64,000 bases of DNA, taken from positions 56,817,501 through 56,881,500 of the forward strand of contig CM027378.1 in assembly GCA_015680905.1 (NCBI GenBank), in the 5' to 3' direction. The position numbers were made by a program, and so were the translations under genes. Shown here in pieces: positions 48,670-61,962 of the stretch. Position 1 is the first letter of the stretch. Every line of letters starts with the position of its first letter. This DNA is from Coptis chinensis (Eukaryota > Streptophyta > Magnoliopsida > Ranunculales > Ranunculaceae). A model generated the notes under the pieces. The model had not been told where the DNA came from. It did no database searches and was given only the letters and a program-made list of their open reading frames with translations.

Positions 48670-50850
48670 TCACTGAGCAATCTAAACAACGTCTTCTAAC
48701 TCACTGGATATTCTTCATGCTCTAATCCCTCTAAACACCACACAACGTTTATAAAGGACAATCCTTCTCCATGTTTTGTACTTCATTTTTTTTTCTTTTT
48801 GGTATTTCTCTTTTCTTTTTAATAAACTTCTTTTTGGTATTTCTAGCTTCATCTTGCAGCTTCATTTCTAACTTCACAAGCGGAATGATTTCGGGATGAC
48901 AAGTGAGTTGCACCATTGAGGTGTCCTGCCGGATTGAATTCGAGACACCAAGAGACAGAATGATATCAGCTTGGAGAAGAGGTCCAAATTAATTTCAGAA
49001 TGGTTGGCTTTGGGACTCTCATTTAATAGTAAAATTTGTTTTTTTTCTGTAGCCAAACTGATGTTCAAGAATATTTGTAAAATTGTTTTTCTTTGTCTTC
49101 TTCATCGGAAAAGTGAAGATTTAATTCGTGTTGAAAGTAGGTTAAGGAAAATAACATCCACAAAAATGAACACCCACATCAAGAAATTGTTCTTCTAATA
49201 GTGGAACTTTCAGATCTTTAGGGAGGTTTTACTCGTAAAATCTTGAGTTTGCTCTCTTCTCTCTTCTCTACATTTTTTTATTCCATAGTTACATGTTTTC
49301 GTTCCTTCACCTTTTCAGATCACCTGCCCCTATCACTTTTTGTGCTATTAAGTTCACTACACCTTTGGTTATCATGAATCAAGCATCTCTAACTTAAAAA
49401 TAGCAAGTATGGAGAATGAGATATCAACCATTTAGCACCATGACTTCCATATTTCTTACATCTTGATCTTGTACATCATGAAGACAACCACAATCTCAAA
49501 GCGTATGCTGGAGATTTATTAAATACTCGTGTCGGCCTTCGGCTCTAGTTGCCACTCGGGAGATGTCCTTCTAGAACTCTAACAAAGGTAAAACACAAAA
49601 TACTCGATATACAAACAGAATGTGGGTATTTTCATTCTCATAACAGGAGTTTCTGCTTAAGTATAACCATAAAGAGCTCCTAGTTAAGTAAATGCATTCA
49701 CATAGAAGTCTTTGAAAAAAACAAAGACATATTTGAACAAGCTATCTAGGAGGAATTGGAAAGAGGTAAGTCGCAGCTGAGACTGCAATAATCGCTCCGC
49801 GATCTTCTCCAGGTGTTGAATACACTGACTTGCAGTCTTTGATTTGACAAGGGTGTCACAAGTCACAATAAAGTAATGACAAGTTTCAATAAGTCTCAAA
49901 GAAAGAAGAAGAAAAATGAAACATAAAATAAATAAATAAGGATAACATCATCTAAAAAAAATGTGTGGAAACAAGACTTTTACTGAGCATGCATACTTAA
50001 TCTTAAAATTGATAGGGTGTAAGACTCAAACACTCATAAATCATAATAACAATTTAGTACAGCCAACTGAAACTATTACAAACCAAACAAGGACAAAATG
50101 AATTTAACTCGGATAATTTATAATTCCACGTGCAAGAAAGTGAAGAAGGAGCTCGTTTGCAATTTAAAGCCTTAAGAAAAGAGAGATTTCAAACATGGCA
50201 TGTTGTGAGAAATATAATAATGCAAAAATGACATATACAACTCGGAACGATAGCGTTCTACTTGTTTGGAATAAAACATTAATGTGGACAATAAGTGTAT
50301 TCTTAACTATCGGAAAGATACAGTGGTACGATAACTAATGCAACCCCCCTTGACAACAATCTCCTACATAGTCCAACAAAGTAACCAATGCAGGTCTCCC
50401 ACTCCTTTTTCATTTCTCTTACCACATTCCTAAGTTGCTGTCCAGTGATACTCTTATGACAACAGAACCTTAATATAATCTTAATCAATTCGAAATAATG
50501 CAGCTTAAACAAAGTACATTATTAAATTAACAAAAACAACATGCAATAACAAACTAGAAATATATATATCAAGACAATGAAATAAAAAACTTACATCTTA
50601 AGTTTTCCAATTCAGTTAGCAAGAATAATAAATAATTTCTATACCACTGTGTTTCCTCTGACAATCAATCACTTGTAATTATATGGGATGATGATCTGAA
50701 GAGCGAATTGAATTTGGTATTGGAGTGGAGGAGAAGTTTGGTTTTTGGGAATGAAATAGTGGAGAGAAAAAGAAGAAGAAGATTTTGAAAATTTGGAAGA
50801 GAGAAAAAGAGAAAGAGAGATGCTAAAAAGAAAATTGCTAGCGGGGTGTG

Positions 50851-50858
50851 TTTATATA
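50851..50858 (-). promoter_or_regulatory. Candidate TATA box for the WD40-bromodomain gene
   Basis: The minus strand has CCTATATAAACAC followed by about 130 nt of CT-rich leader (TTTCTCTTTTTCTCTC). This is a classic plant core promoter and 5' UTR. The nearest downstream gene on this strand starts its CDS at 47143, which would require a 5' UTR intron of about 3.5 kb. The link to that gene is inferred. Confidence 0.5.
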
Positions 50859-51308
50859 GGTTCAAGGAGTTGGAAGTATCTCATTTTTCATTTTTTTACA
50901 CCCTGGGTTTGTATACGGTGGGCTACTGGGTGCCCGAGTCCAGTCCACACAATTATATGGGCCCGTAAATAATGTCCAGATATAGTCAACCTTACCCTGG
51001 GAGTATGGGACGCTCGTAAAACTTTTTGCGATCCTCATCCAGAGTTTGATGAGAACTCACTTGTACGTTTTAGGCTTTTATTATAAATAAATTTAACCGG
51101 CCCAAATTTCAACATGAAAAAACCATAATAAAGAAAAAGAAAATGACTTTATGAAAATGCAGGACTCATTCCCATGGAAACGTTTTATAAAAGTTTTATG
51201 AAGTTCATATAGACATTTTCTGGCGCATGCTTTCAAATATATGGGTACAATAGTTACCTAGTGGAATTAACTTACATTTACTAGAGAAAATCAAATAAAT
51301 AGTCTAAT

Positions 51309-51722
51309 CCATAATACAAAATATCGCAATATATCGTGATATATATCGAGATTTCAGCAAAAGATAAGTAAATATCGTTATATGCTTAGAGATATTTACA
51401 ACTATAAATATCGGTGATATTTCGACAATAATATTGATATTTGTAGATATATTGCGATATTTGTATATATTTGGCGATATTTTGTGTATGTAAGAATTTT
51501 ATTTAATATTTACCATTATATTTCAAATAAATATAAATTATATATCATGATATATCAAAAAATATCCATAATATCCACGATATTTGTCAATATTTTAGAT
51601 ATATCCACGATATTTGCATATGAAATAATGTCAAATATCTCCAAAGAGGAAGATATATCCATGATAAATATCCATAAAATAGAGATCGATATTTTGCCAT
51701 ATCCTGATATTTTGTACTATGG
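51309..51722. mobile_element. MITE-like element with 6-bp target duplication
   Basis: It starts CCATAATACAAAATATC and ends GATATTTTGTACTATGG, an imperfect terminal inverted repeat. TCTAAT flanks both ends (51303-51308 and 51723-51728). It is 414 bp, very AT-rich, and filled with GATAT/ATATC motifs. It has no coding capacity. Confidence 0.78.
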
Positions 51723-51772
51723 TCTAATCAATACCTGAGGAGCATAAAGTATCCAGTTCTAGCAAACAACTC

Positions 51773-53900
51773 GACAATAATATAATGGTGCGTGAAATCG
51801 CTAACCCGCTAACGCTATCAGTATAAATTACGCTATGTATACAGCCAAATTTAATGATATAGCGTATGCTCTGCACGTAGTGGCGGCCATAGAAAAAATT
51901 TGAAATAAATCTACACGCTTCTGTGGGTAGCGGCTGGAATTCAATTTAATTTCGAAATAAATCTACATGTCTATCACTATGGCGGTTAGAAGAGGGAGAG
52001 CGATGGAAGAAAAGGTCAAATGGGGAGGGTGTGAAAAAACAAAGAGCCACATGCCAGTGTAAATGGCGGTTACAAAAGAATTTTTTTCTCTCCTACACGC
52101 CAGTGTGAGTGACGGCTGCAAAAGAAAAACCATTGGGTTGAACAACACTATCCCGCTAACCTCATATACTGTACTATTGTGGTTTGCTGTTTTAGCGGTC
52201 CAAACCATTGGACTTAGTCTTAGCCTCACGTGACTTCCAATATCAGTTGGGTGGTTTTTTGGTGTTTTGTTTGAGCAACAAAAAGAGGAAACATGTGAGT
52301 TTGTAGCAGACAGACAGACAGGCAGATAAAGTGTTTTCAAGGGTTTTCGGTTTTTGAGCTTTTGAGTTTTGGGGCTGGGTTTCGGTATGGTATATTTCCA
52401 ATTTCTAGTTGGGGCTAGGTTTCTCCTCCCTGAAGACTAGAATTAGAATTAATACTAATACAAAACAAAACAAAATTAATACAAGTACCAAGACTACCAA
52501 AAAACTAGTAATCATATCGCCGTCGTCATTCACATCATTTATAATTTGCCATCCATTCGACAGCCAGTTCATCGATTTCCTTATATTATTTAGATTATCT
52601 ACAATATGCATGAGGATCTAAAATTTTACCAAATATACGAATTGTAATTTCTATTGGGATATTTGGCATTTACAAAGCCAATAAATATTTATTGTTTATA
52701 CATGATGATGTTTAATTAAATACACGAATCTTATTATTTTGCATATGGGTAAATTTATATTATATGATGAAACCATAAGTTCCATATGTAATAGAATTAT
52801 AACAATCAAACATATGAAGAGTCATATGCGGGAGATTTGATTGTATCTATTTACCTAGAATGCTCACAGTTAGGAGTGAAGTCGGATGCTTCATTTATAC
52901 GACTGTAATATACATAACTGCTATATGATAAGATTATTATATCTCAATCATTTGAGTGTGACTCTAAGTTTGTATATTGGTGTAGTCACATGACTAACAT
53001 TGAAGAAATCGAAGTGAGAACACACTGAAAACTCACTATTAAAATTAGTTTGCAAATCTCATTCTACCAATTATTCTCTAGACTTGAGGAATTGTGAAAA
53101 TTCATTATGTCTCAAATTTATTACTTTGAGACATTAAAAAGTAATGTTTGTTCATAGACTAGACTTGACGTTTTGAGTAATTACTGTAGGATGTCTTGAA
53201 TCACGAATTCTAATAAAAAATCCACCACTCTACAGAGTTATATATTAGGAAATTGTGACATAACTAATTGAGCTCAAACCCGACTCGTATAAGAAATAGT
53301 TTATTAGTGCTCAATTGATGTTGAATGTTACATTGAGTCAAATAGACATGGGTGTGATAGTGAAAAACACATTCCCAATGGTCTAATTGTTAATATAAGT
53401 GAGGTAGAGGGACTTAGATTTAAATAATAGTAGGAAATGACTTTTTTGATAATTCCATGGGTCTTAGTATGTGAATGTGGATTTGTTAATAGACATTTTC
53501 CATATTAAAGAGATATATTAAAAGTGTTTTAGTATATCAAGTACAAGTACTTGTATTACAATGACTTGACCTCTTTGAAATAAGACTTGGAATCCTAAGT
53601 GGATCCCATTACACACATATACCTAAGTTTATCTATATAAGATAATGACTTTTTGGTGAAAGAGACCACTAGTATTTCCAGGAAAAGTACAAACTAAAAA
53701 TAAAATAAAAGCAAAAGTGTTTTGTGGTGTGTTGCGTAGTGAATAACTAAATACTATTAGAAGGTTGAAGACTTGCTTTTTGGATTCAGTTTTGGAAAAC
53801 TTTTCTTTATTGTCAATATCCAATTTCGGCTTTGAAAGATATTTTATTTTTATTTTATTTTTATCAAAAATATATTAGCATGTTAAAGATCTAGGATTAA
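51773..53900. other. Intergenic, no recognised feature
   Basis: Repeated phrases such as CGCTAACCCGCTAACGC and ATAAATCTACA occur at 51800-52190, perhaps an old repeat. Nothing coding is recognised. Confidence 0.3.
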
Positions 53901-54155
53901 TTATTTCCTAACAATTTCATCATCTTCAGCTATTGTTTCGACAACCGCTGGCCACCACTTAAACTCAACGTATATATCTACATGATTTCCAATATTGAGT
54001 TCAAAAGCATTTTCTACTAGTGGTACTGGTCTAAGTCGATTAGCTGTAGGGACTGTCTCCAAATTAAGTTTCATTTTACCGTCAAATTCATCACAATTGA
54101 TATACTCTACTAAATACTCTCGTTCTCGGAGTTGGTCTTTGGTGTTCTTGTGTAT
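53901..54155 (-). CDS. Terminal exon of an Agenet-domain protein (partial)
   Basis: After a pyrimidine-rich stretch and acceptor AG (54157-54156) an 84-codon frame runs to a TAA at 53901. It reads RERXYLVEYI-like sequence (seen: REREYLVEYINCDEFDG), then LRPVPLVENAFELNIGNHVD and KWWPAVVE. This is the usual Agenet (tudor-related) pattern: the YLVEY strand, the RPxP joint and the second-repeat start 'F.. G..VD.Y....WW..VV'. Such proteins act in chromatin or RNA processes; the role here is unknown. I could not find convincing upstream exons, so this may be a gene fragment or a pseudogene. Confidence 0.5.
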   Translation of the reverse strand: MHKNTKDQLREREYLVEYINCDEFDGKMKLNLETVPTANRLRPVPLVENAFELNIGNHVDIYVEFKWWPAVVETIAEDDEIVRK

Positions 54156-57100
54156 CTAAAAAAAAGAGAGATGTTTAGCTAAATGAGAAAAGTGAGTGGG
54201 TGGGTGGGAGTTAAAAAGTTATAAGTAAAAGTTTAAGTTCTATGTGAAGTTAAATGTTTTGTTGTTTTGTTGTTTTTGTTTTTTTCCCCCCACCGCTAAT
54301 TATTAAGTTAAAGGTTAGTTGAAGTAAAAAAACATATTTTGGGTATTAATGTGGGTAGAAGTGTCAAGTGTGGAACTTCCCTAACCCACATCCAAAGTAT
54401 TAAGTCGATAAAGCTTATAACAAAGTTGGTGGAAGTCTTCATGGGTTTTAAAAAAAATATGCCTTTCCGAAAACCCAGTTTGTCGTGTAGTTTGACATCA
54501 ACGGCTATTTGTTGGCCCTAATTCCAGTGGTGTTGAGGGGTGTCATTTTCAACATATCCAAGTAATGAAAATTTCAAGGGCAGCCTCACTTACAAGAGAC
54601 CCCGCCACTGAACATTCAATGTTCTTGTTATGTACCTCAATGTTCTTGTTATGTACCCCAATTTAAGCCTCTCTCAAATTATTTTGGATGTGCCTAATAG
54701 AAAAATACATATAATGAAAACCGGAGATAGATAGAAAGAAAACACTCTTAATTATAACTCAAATTAAACTTGAGTTAAACTAGTTTTCTTTTGTTTGTTA
54801 TATTATCCCATTCAATTTAATTTTTTGTACTCAGATCATAGACCTTTGTATCAATGACATGAACTACATGATTGATTTTATAGTCACCCATTTGTTGATG
54901 TAATTGAATACTCAAAAACCAACATAAAATCAAATTAAAAAAAAACGCAAAATAGGTACAAGGAATATTTAAAATTCTACAATGAAACATTTAAAAAAAT
55001 TTGTCCAAATTTGAAGCCATGGGTTTCTCATTAACACTCAACGTTTTATATATAATATTTTACTACATTGGTCTAAACAAGTTTGATTTTGTTACAATAA
55101 TCTTACAACTTTCATGATATGGGTATTTAAGAGAGATAATTTAAGGAAAAAAAACATCGACTTTTACAGTATTTATATGGCGACACATGGAATTGAGGAG
55201 TTAAAAATTGAGTTCGAGTCCTTTGATCCTCTTCACTATCAAAGTTGCATTATTTTTTGTTCATTATAACTTTATAATTGCATTCAATCAAGAGAAACTG
55301 ATTAAATTGTCATAAATTCACACTATATTCAGGATCAATAGTTTGTAGTTTTTACATTTAAGTAATATCTAAGGTTAAAACTATATAAAAAAAAAAATCA
55401 CGCATTTTTTCGACTAATTAATAGCTGATTTGGTATACATCTTTGATGAGATTTCCACAAAAGCAAAAAATGGTTTGATCCTTGCACATGATTAGTGATC
55501 TATGAAAATATGTTTATTTCTTTAGTTGTTTGTCTTTTTTTTTTTTTTTTTAAAAAAAATATCTTAAATGAATTTGTACTTACTTATGGTATTCCAAAGC
55601 CCAAATTGAGATTTTGTGTTTCTTGATAAGGCTGCAAAATAATATAAATAAACAAAACTTTTTAGGCGAAAAGGGTTTACTCTATAATAGTGAATGAATT
55701 TTGTCAAAAAAAAAAAAAAAAAAAAAATGGTGCAGTTCAGAATACGGTGAGTGGCAATATCACCACCCAACAATCTTGACATGTTTTTGGAATCTACTGA
55801 TGGCAGTTTACAGGATGATTATATGGGGAGGGCTTTCCTCCTATTGTGAAGCCTACTTAATCTTTATATAATACTAACAAAATGCACGTGCTATGCACGT
55901 AGTTAATATTGAAGAGTAAAAAAGAAGCACAACAAATATAATAGTTTTAGGTGGATAGTAGATACGTACTTGGAAACTCACATTATAGATTTGCTTATTT
56001 TGCTCCATCTCTTATAAATGAGAACACGTTAATGTAATATATCTTTACCAAAACAATAAATAAATAACACATTGATGTGTCTAAGCACATTATCTAAGAT
56101 TGAAAAGTTGTATACTTGTATATCTGTGCAACATTTTTCAAGATCCAATTCATTTCAATGCAACAACCAGAAGGTATAAAGAAAGTGTTAACAACACACC
56201 ATCATTGGCATACATCTATCTTACAATTAGTATGACGTCTTGAATATAGTTTGAACACACTATTACATCCTAAATCAGTATATTACATCTTCCGATATCT
56301 ATGTGCGGTTACTGTATAAAGCCAATGTACTTTGGATCCCACACAATTTTTGAAGGATCATCATTCCTACATTAGATAGTCCTACTTGGCACACACGAAA
56401 GGGGGGAAGTGTAGGCTTATTTTAGTTCCATGCCCTTGTTGGTGGAAAGGTTTCATGAGGTATGACCGACTACCTCATTACAATTTAAAAACAATTTATT
56501 TTACCATCTGCTCAAAATTTTAGTGTAAAATCATGTTATATGAGATGGTAAGAGTATCTAAACAGAAACCAAGGTCTGCTTGTAGGACTCAGGGTATTCT
56601 TTCTGTCACCCAAATACCCAATCAATTTTTTCATGTTACATTTTAACATCTATAATTACAACAAAGGAGTTGGGATGTTCTTCAGTTATGACGTCGACAC
56701 ATATCCTAATATGCTTATGGAGTTATGGCCAACTACCCTACATCTATGCTATTTATTAACATTAACATGACTTTATCAGAACCTAGGCTGGCCTTAGTTG
56801 TATTATCTAAAAAATCAAATGAAATATCATTCGAATCAAAGTACGTAACAACCGAAAAATAGAAAAGCAAAAAAGCGGGTGGAAACCTCAACTAAATAGT
56901 ATAACAGAGTAACAGACATTTAGGTACACAAACTTAAGTATATATGATATTGTGCGTGAAGACATGGATTAGAACCAATCTAAACCCTAAAAATAAAAAA
57001 AAAAAAAAAACAAAACTCAGTAACCATTGACATTGGCATTTCTGTAAAAAAATTTAAAGTTTGAATTTTCATGTGTTAGAAAATTTTTATTGTGCTTTAT

Positions 57101-58289
57101 TTGACGGGAACCATTGATAAGAATTTCAAATTGACAAAACTGGTTTAGTTATTATGTAGATACTTTTTGATAAGCGTTCGAGCTTTTTAACAGTTATATG
57201 TATCTAATATATTATGTATAGATAGCAAATGCGCACGCCTTTTGGGTGCAAATAGAATGAGTCTTTAAGAAACTTGATTGTTTGTAAGCCAACAGGGAGC
57301 CATTAAGAAAGAAAAGCATAAACACTACACATATGCACTTTTGCTAATTTTATAACCAAACATGGTAAAATAGAACAAAAACAATCACCATTTTAAAGCA
57401 AAAATATTTGTTCGTCCACGCTTTCTCCAATCATTTTACAATAACGAATACAAAACAAAGAGCATGCTCAAAAAATAAATAGATGAAGTCCTTTCTTTGT
57501 CAATTGTCATGTGATGAAGTTGCAGGAACATTTGGTGGTTTAATAAAGTAGCACTTGTGCTAAGTCCATTAGACGAACATGCAGTCCCAAATGGAACAGT
57601 AGTGTACACACCCAGAGATGTATTGCTCGATTTCCACCTTCCTCTTTCCCGACTGGGGAGTTTCACACTATAAAAACATACATATGTGTCGCCAGTCCCA
57701 CGTCACTCCATAACCTATTGGTGCATTTTCTCTTCTATTTGTTGGTCCCTTTGTTTGTTTGTTCTTATTCACCACCTGCAAGTATATGTGCCAATTAGAC
57801 TACCATGTAAATAATGTGAACAACTAAATGTGCAAAAAATGACGTGTAGGTTTTCTTCAGAAGGCCATTGCATCCGTTATTCCCTCCGACGTGATTCCAG
57901 ATTAACAAATTTTGTTATAAGCTTTTTTTTTTCTTTTTTATTTTGCTTGAGGGTTTAAAAACGTATTGTTGAGTGTAGTGCTATGACCTCAAACCCAAAG
58001 CTACACCAACTAGGCTCTGTCATAAGGCTGGTTGTCATACGAATATTTAATTCAATAGAAGCACATTATTACAATATGAACTTTGGGCCGTAGGCACCTG
58101 CTGTCATAAGTAGATATTTAAAATTAAAATAATACCTAAATCAAATATGAAGAAGTTCAATGACATGCATGTTTTCATGTTAGTAGCGGCATGCATGTGA
58201 GATTGTGAGTACATAGACAATGAAGTAAAGAAGTAAATAACAAATTGAGGATTTAAAAAAAGATAATACAAACAGAGGGATACATTCAT
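54156..58289. other. Mostly non-coding stretch
   Basis: AT-rich, with poly-T (about 55538-55551) and poly-A (about 55707-55727) runs. One open stretch on the minus strand at 57436-57666 has mixed hydrophilic content but no recognisable domain. Upstream exons of the Agenet gene may lie here. Confidence 0.3.
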
Positions 58290-58293
58290 AGAT

Positions 58294-58462
58294 TTCTAAA
58301 TCGCAGGAACGACATTGATCTCATATGTGATTGAAAGACAATAAAACATAGCTACAAAGCTCCAAATGAGAATCTGCATGGGACTGAAAAGCTTAGGGAG
58401 AAAATAGTCTCCACTCTCCACAGAGATAGCCTTATAGGATTTAAAAATCAGAGGTTGTTGTA
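58294..58462. repeat. Direct duplication, copy 1
   Basis: It matches 59067-59214 in the same orientation. Both share CAGGAACGACATTGATCTCA, CATATGTGATT, ATCTGCATGGGA and GGGAGAAAATAGTCTCCAC. Divergence is about one in ten by eye. Confidence 0.85.
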
Positions 58463-59066
58463 TTATCACTGCATATAGTACAACATAATCAGTTCCATTG
58501 TTCCACAGCCAAGGAAAGGAACACTGGCTTGAATAGATGGAGATTAAAACTTCCCTTAAGTCATAGATATATCTGTTCTCCACCATATAAAATATGTTAA
58601 ACAGAGACAGACTAAGCATAACAAACATAATTGAATAACAGTACATACATGGTAGTGATTTCATCAGAAAGCTTATTTGATGGTATTGATCCATTGAGCT
58701 GGTTCCAGCTGAGATCTTTGGAAATTGAATGTCATAACCAAAGTAAACATTCCCATCATCAATCACTAAAATGCAGCTTATCTCCACCCTTGGAAGTGGT
58801 GAGATTTACCATTGATTCATTCTACGATAAGAAACTAAAGAAGTTACCAGCCAAATGCATAAACTTACAAGTAGCCAAGACTTGGTATTCTCCTTTAGGT
58901 CCGAACGGTCCTTGCAAGCTGCAGTTCCTAAGACTCCTGGTAAACCAAAGGAAGGTCGAGTGAAACAGTTTTTAAAAGAAGATTTTAAACAAATGCATCG
59001 GATATTGCTTTGCTGCATCAGATATAGCTTTGATGTGATCCAATCATATACATCGTTTATTTGCAT

Positions 59067-59214
59067 AGATTTAAAAATCACAGGAACGACATTGATCTCA
59101 TATGTGATTAAAAGACAATAAAGCATAGCTACAACACTCCAAATGAGCATCTGCATGGGATTGAAAGGCTTAGGGAGAAAATAGTCTCCACAGAGATGGT
59201 CTTATAGGATTTAA
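59067..59214. repeat. Direct duplication, copy 2
   Basis: The second copy of 58294-58462, about 0.77 kb away. It lacks about 12 bp (one CTCCACTCTCCACAG to CTCCACAG contraction). Confidence 0.85.
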
Positions 59215-61050
59215 ATATCAATAAGAATTGCATGACATAAATAAAATGCAGCAACATTCTCACTGACTAAAACAGTAGTCCAAATAGAATGGATGTAGTT
59301 TTAATTGATTAAATCATACAACAATCATAGTCAACAATTAAGCATAGTTTTCACGAAAGCAAGAACTAATCCTACATGCAGAATACTATCGTAAGAAAAG
59401 AAGAAAAAATACCAAGGTACAAACCTATGCAATAGTGATAGAAATCTTTAAGTTCCATTACAACTTCGATCCTATAAAGCGGAAACACTCATTTCAGGAA
59501 AATAAAAATAAAAATTCCTAACTGATCGGAGAAGAAAAAAAAATGATAAACCTTTAACTATTATCAGAAGAAGATTTAACAAAAGCAATCTGTGCCAATG
59601 AGGATCTAGATCAAAAATATTGCATAATGTCACCATACAGTCCAGAAGCCAATGGAGTTGATAAAAAAAAAGCAATTAAATTAAGATAAACAAAGTGGTG
59701 GTCTCTTCTTCAATATGATGGTTTTAAATTGTTTCATTTGCCCCAACCCAAGGACCACAACTACTGGTTCACTTGCAGTAATGTCTACCATCTCATCAAC
59801 TTTATGCAAGTATTTCTAAACACATTCAAACATACCAATATCAAAGTATTTCAAAACACATTCAGACATACCACTATCACAGTTCAACTAACAAAAGGAG
59901 AGCGAATGAGACGATGAAGTCAGATGCATTTTCTTTACCACATAGATGTAGGTATAGACATGAGAGAAAATAGCAATTCATTTAACATACCACATACAAC
60001 ATGAAGGTTTGTTGAAATGAGGGGTTCCCTTGCCGCCAACTCTTTTCCTTCTACAAAACCAAGTCAAATCGGCTAGTGAGACCTGCTATATATATGCTAT
60101 GGAGAAAGCTCAAATAGCAGCCTTGACTGTGTTGTGTCATGGTAAACTTGTAGGATATCATTGTAGAGATCAATTTGGTAGCTCTCTAGCTCAAATTCTT
60201 CATGAATTGATAACCTATCCAACATGAAGTTTTGCCTAAAAAAGATGCAAGTTTGTTACGACTCATTCTTTATGTGCTATTATGGAATGTCTTGCTATTG
60301 CATCTGTATCATCAAGCCAAGCTCCTATAACTTTGACAAAAGGTGTGTGATGTTGATTATGATGTGAGCGTTTTTCTTGAATGCAGCCAAATATGATATA
60401 TGCCAAAAATCTCATATTTGATGGCAATGTATGACACTTAAATAATGGTATTGGACCTAAATAAGAAACCATAAAATCTTTTATAAATACTGTAATTACA
60501 GCTAATAAAATAATCGTGGCCTTATCTATGACGCACCAAGTTTCAATCTCAATAGCGATATAAGCTACATTATAAAATAGTGCAATTTCTACGTAATATC
60601 AGCAAATTAAGAAGATCATGACCTTAGCTTTTGGGGAGTGACAACGCATAATGATCAATATGTACTTATCTCATTGCAAAGTGTGTGAAGCTGGTCATAA
60701 TGCCATCAAAGTACAATATATATTTTGCTTCAGACTAATTTGTACGAATTGAAAAACCACATCATTGTTCTATTGGTGTTAACACGTATGGTATAAGCAA
60801 TAGTGTTTTAACACATTCGTTGCATCCCTTGAGCCAATCATGCAAAATATAATCTATGAAAATAAAAGGAAGCCAATACTGATGAGTCATGATTTTTTCT
60901 CCTATACCCTATTGATAAATATATGTATAACACAATAGCTAAACCATGTATATGAGATAAGGAATTGTTGTCACAGTAAAGCTCCCCACCTGCAACCAAT
61001 TTCAAGATGAAACTGAAAGAACTATATATAAATGGGAAAAAGAGACTTAC
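59215..61050. other. No gene recognised
   Basis: It contains a small imperfect tandem duplication (about 59800-59870, ACACATTCA.ACATACCA twice). Open frames here lack domains or splice support. Confidence 0.3.
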
Positions 61051-61084
61051 ACTGAGTCTATGACCACCACCAAGAACTCTGTTG
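61051..61084 (-). CDS. Candidate exon (unidentified gene)
   Basis: It is bounded by TTTCTTAG and GTAAGTC. In the frame that continues from the exon at 61557-61656 it reads NRVLGGGHRLS. Short, so weak on its own; supported by phase agreement with that neighbour. Confidence 0.25.
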
Positions 61085-61556
61085 CTAAGAAAGTAGGAGT
61101 AGCAACTTAACAACTCTCAAGAACTGCCAAGCTTAAAAACCTTTGCACAACACACCTGCTAATAAATGGTTAGTACGTTTCCAGTTCTCCTCAACAAAGG
61201 ATGACACATGTTTATAGTGCAATCAAATCACAATTATGATGCTCAAATTCACAAACAAATTATCAAACCCACTTACTAATTGAAAACCGTATATACATTT
61301 GAGACTGTACATTTGCTAGTTGAAAATTTAAGACCTGTCATAGTTTCTGCTACCTACATTTTTCCTTTTCCTTTCTACTTTTACTTTTCTGCATTTTCCT
61401 TCATTAATAGAATACACACTTATGTAGCCAAAAAAGAAAAACCCCCACTCCCAATCCTCATCCATGACCTTATTCATTTCAATTTGACTTATTTATAAAA
61501 CCTACACAGGAAAAGCACCACTGAAATTTGTTGGAGCAAGCATTGTTAAGACTTAC

Positions 61557-61656
61557 ATGCCCTGAGGAAGTGTTGAATCATTGGTGCTTGCATACAAAAA
61601 CAATGACCCTCCACTCTCAATGCAAAGAAACTTGAGAGATGGACAACCACAATAGC
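61557..61656 (-). CDS. Candidate exon (unidentified gene)
   Basis: It is bounded by TTTTTGCAG and GTAAGTC. The most protein-like frame reads YCGCPSLKFLCIESGGSLFL then YASTNDSTLPQG. Joined to the next candidate exon it gives QGINRVLGGG without a break. A second frame is also open, so the frame is unsettled. No family recognised. Confidence 0.35.
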
Positions 61657-61744
61657 CTGCAAAAAGTTAAATATTGTTGGAACTTCTAAAATGCAAAAAT
61701 GTGTTTGTGCAAAAAGTAGGTCAGTTTCTCTGGACAAAAATTAC

Positions 61745-61962
61745 CAAATCTTCGTAGAAAGGTGTCTTCTCAGGAAGCAAAGCACGATTTGCATCGTCCC
61801 CCTTGATAGCATATTGTTCACATACCTTCTCGTCTAGTTGCCCAGCTCTAAACTCAGGATGAGCAGACATAAAGGCAAAGATCCTGGATGCTCCTGTCAG
61901 ATCAAGATAACTAATATCATTCTCTTGAATACACACTAAATAAAAAGAACATAAAAATACTT
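61745..61962 (-). CDS. Candidate exon(s) (unidentified gene)
   Basis: An open frame includes SYLDLTGASRIFAFMSAHPE, then FRAGQLDEKVCEQYAIKGDD and ends FYEDL before GTAATT. An alternative internal donor (AAG then GTATGTG) would end it at DEK. Its phase does not simply match the exon at 61656, so a boundary is wrong or an exon is missing. Family not recognised. Confidence 0.35.

Larger units (their letters stand above)
47144..50850 (-). other. Presumed 5' UTR/intron region upstream of the start codon
   Basis: No conserved coding sequence apart from transposon pieces: a SINE at 47880-48004 and a LINE RNase H fragment at 48374-48669. The rest is AT-rich and featureless to me. Confidence 0.4.

Noticed and set aside
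51309-51722. Plus-strand 84-codon open frame
   Set aside because: It is Ile/Tyr/Ser-rich sequence made by GATAT motifs of the MITE-like element.
52405-52621. Overlapping 68-70-codon open frames on both strands
   Set aside because: Low-complexity AC/AAT-rich sequence gives both; no domain or splice support.
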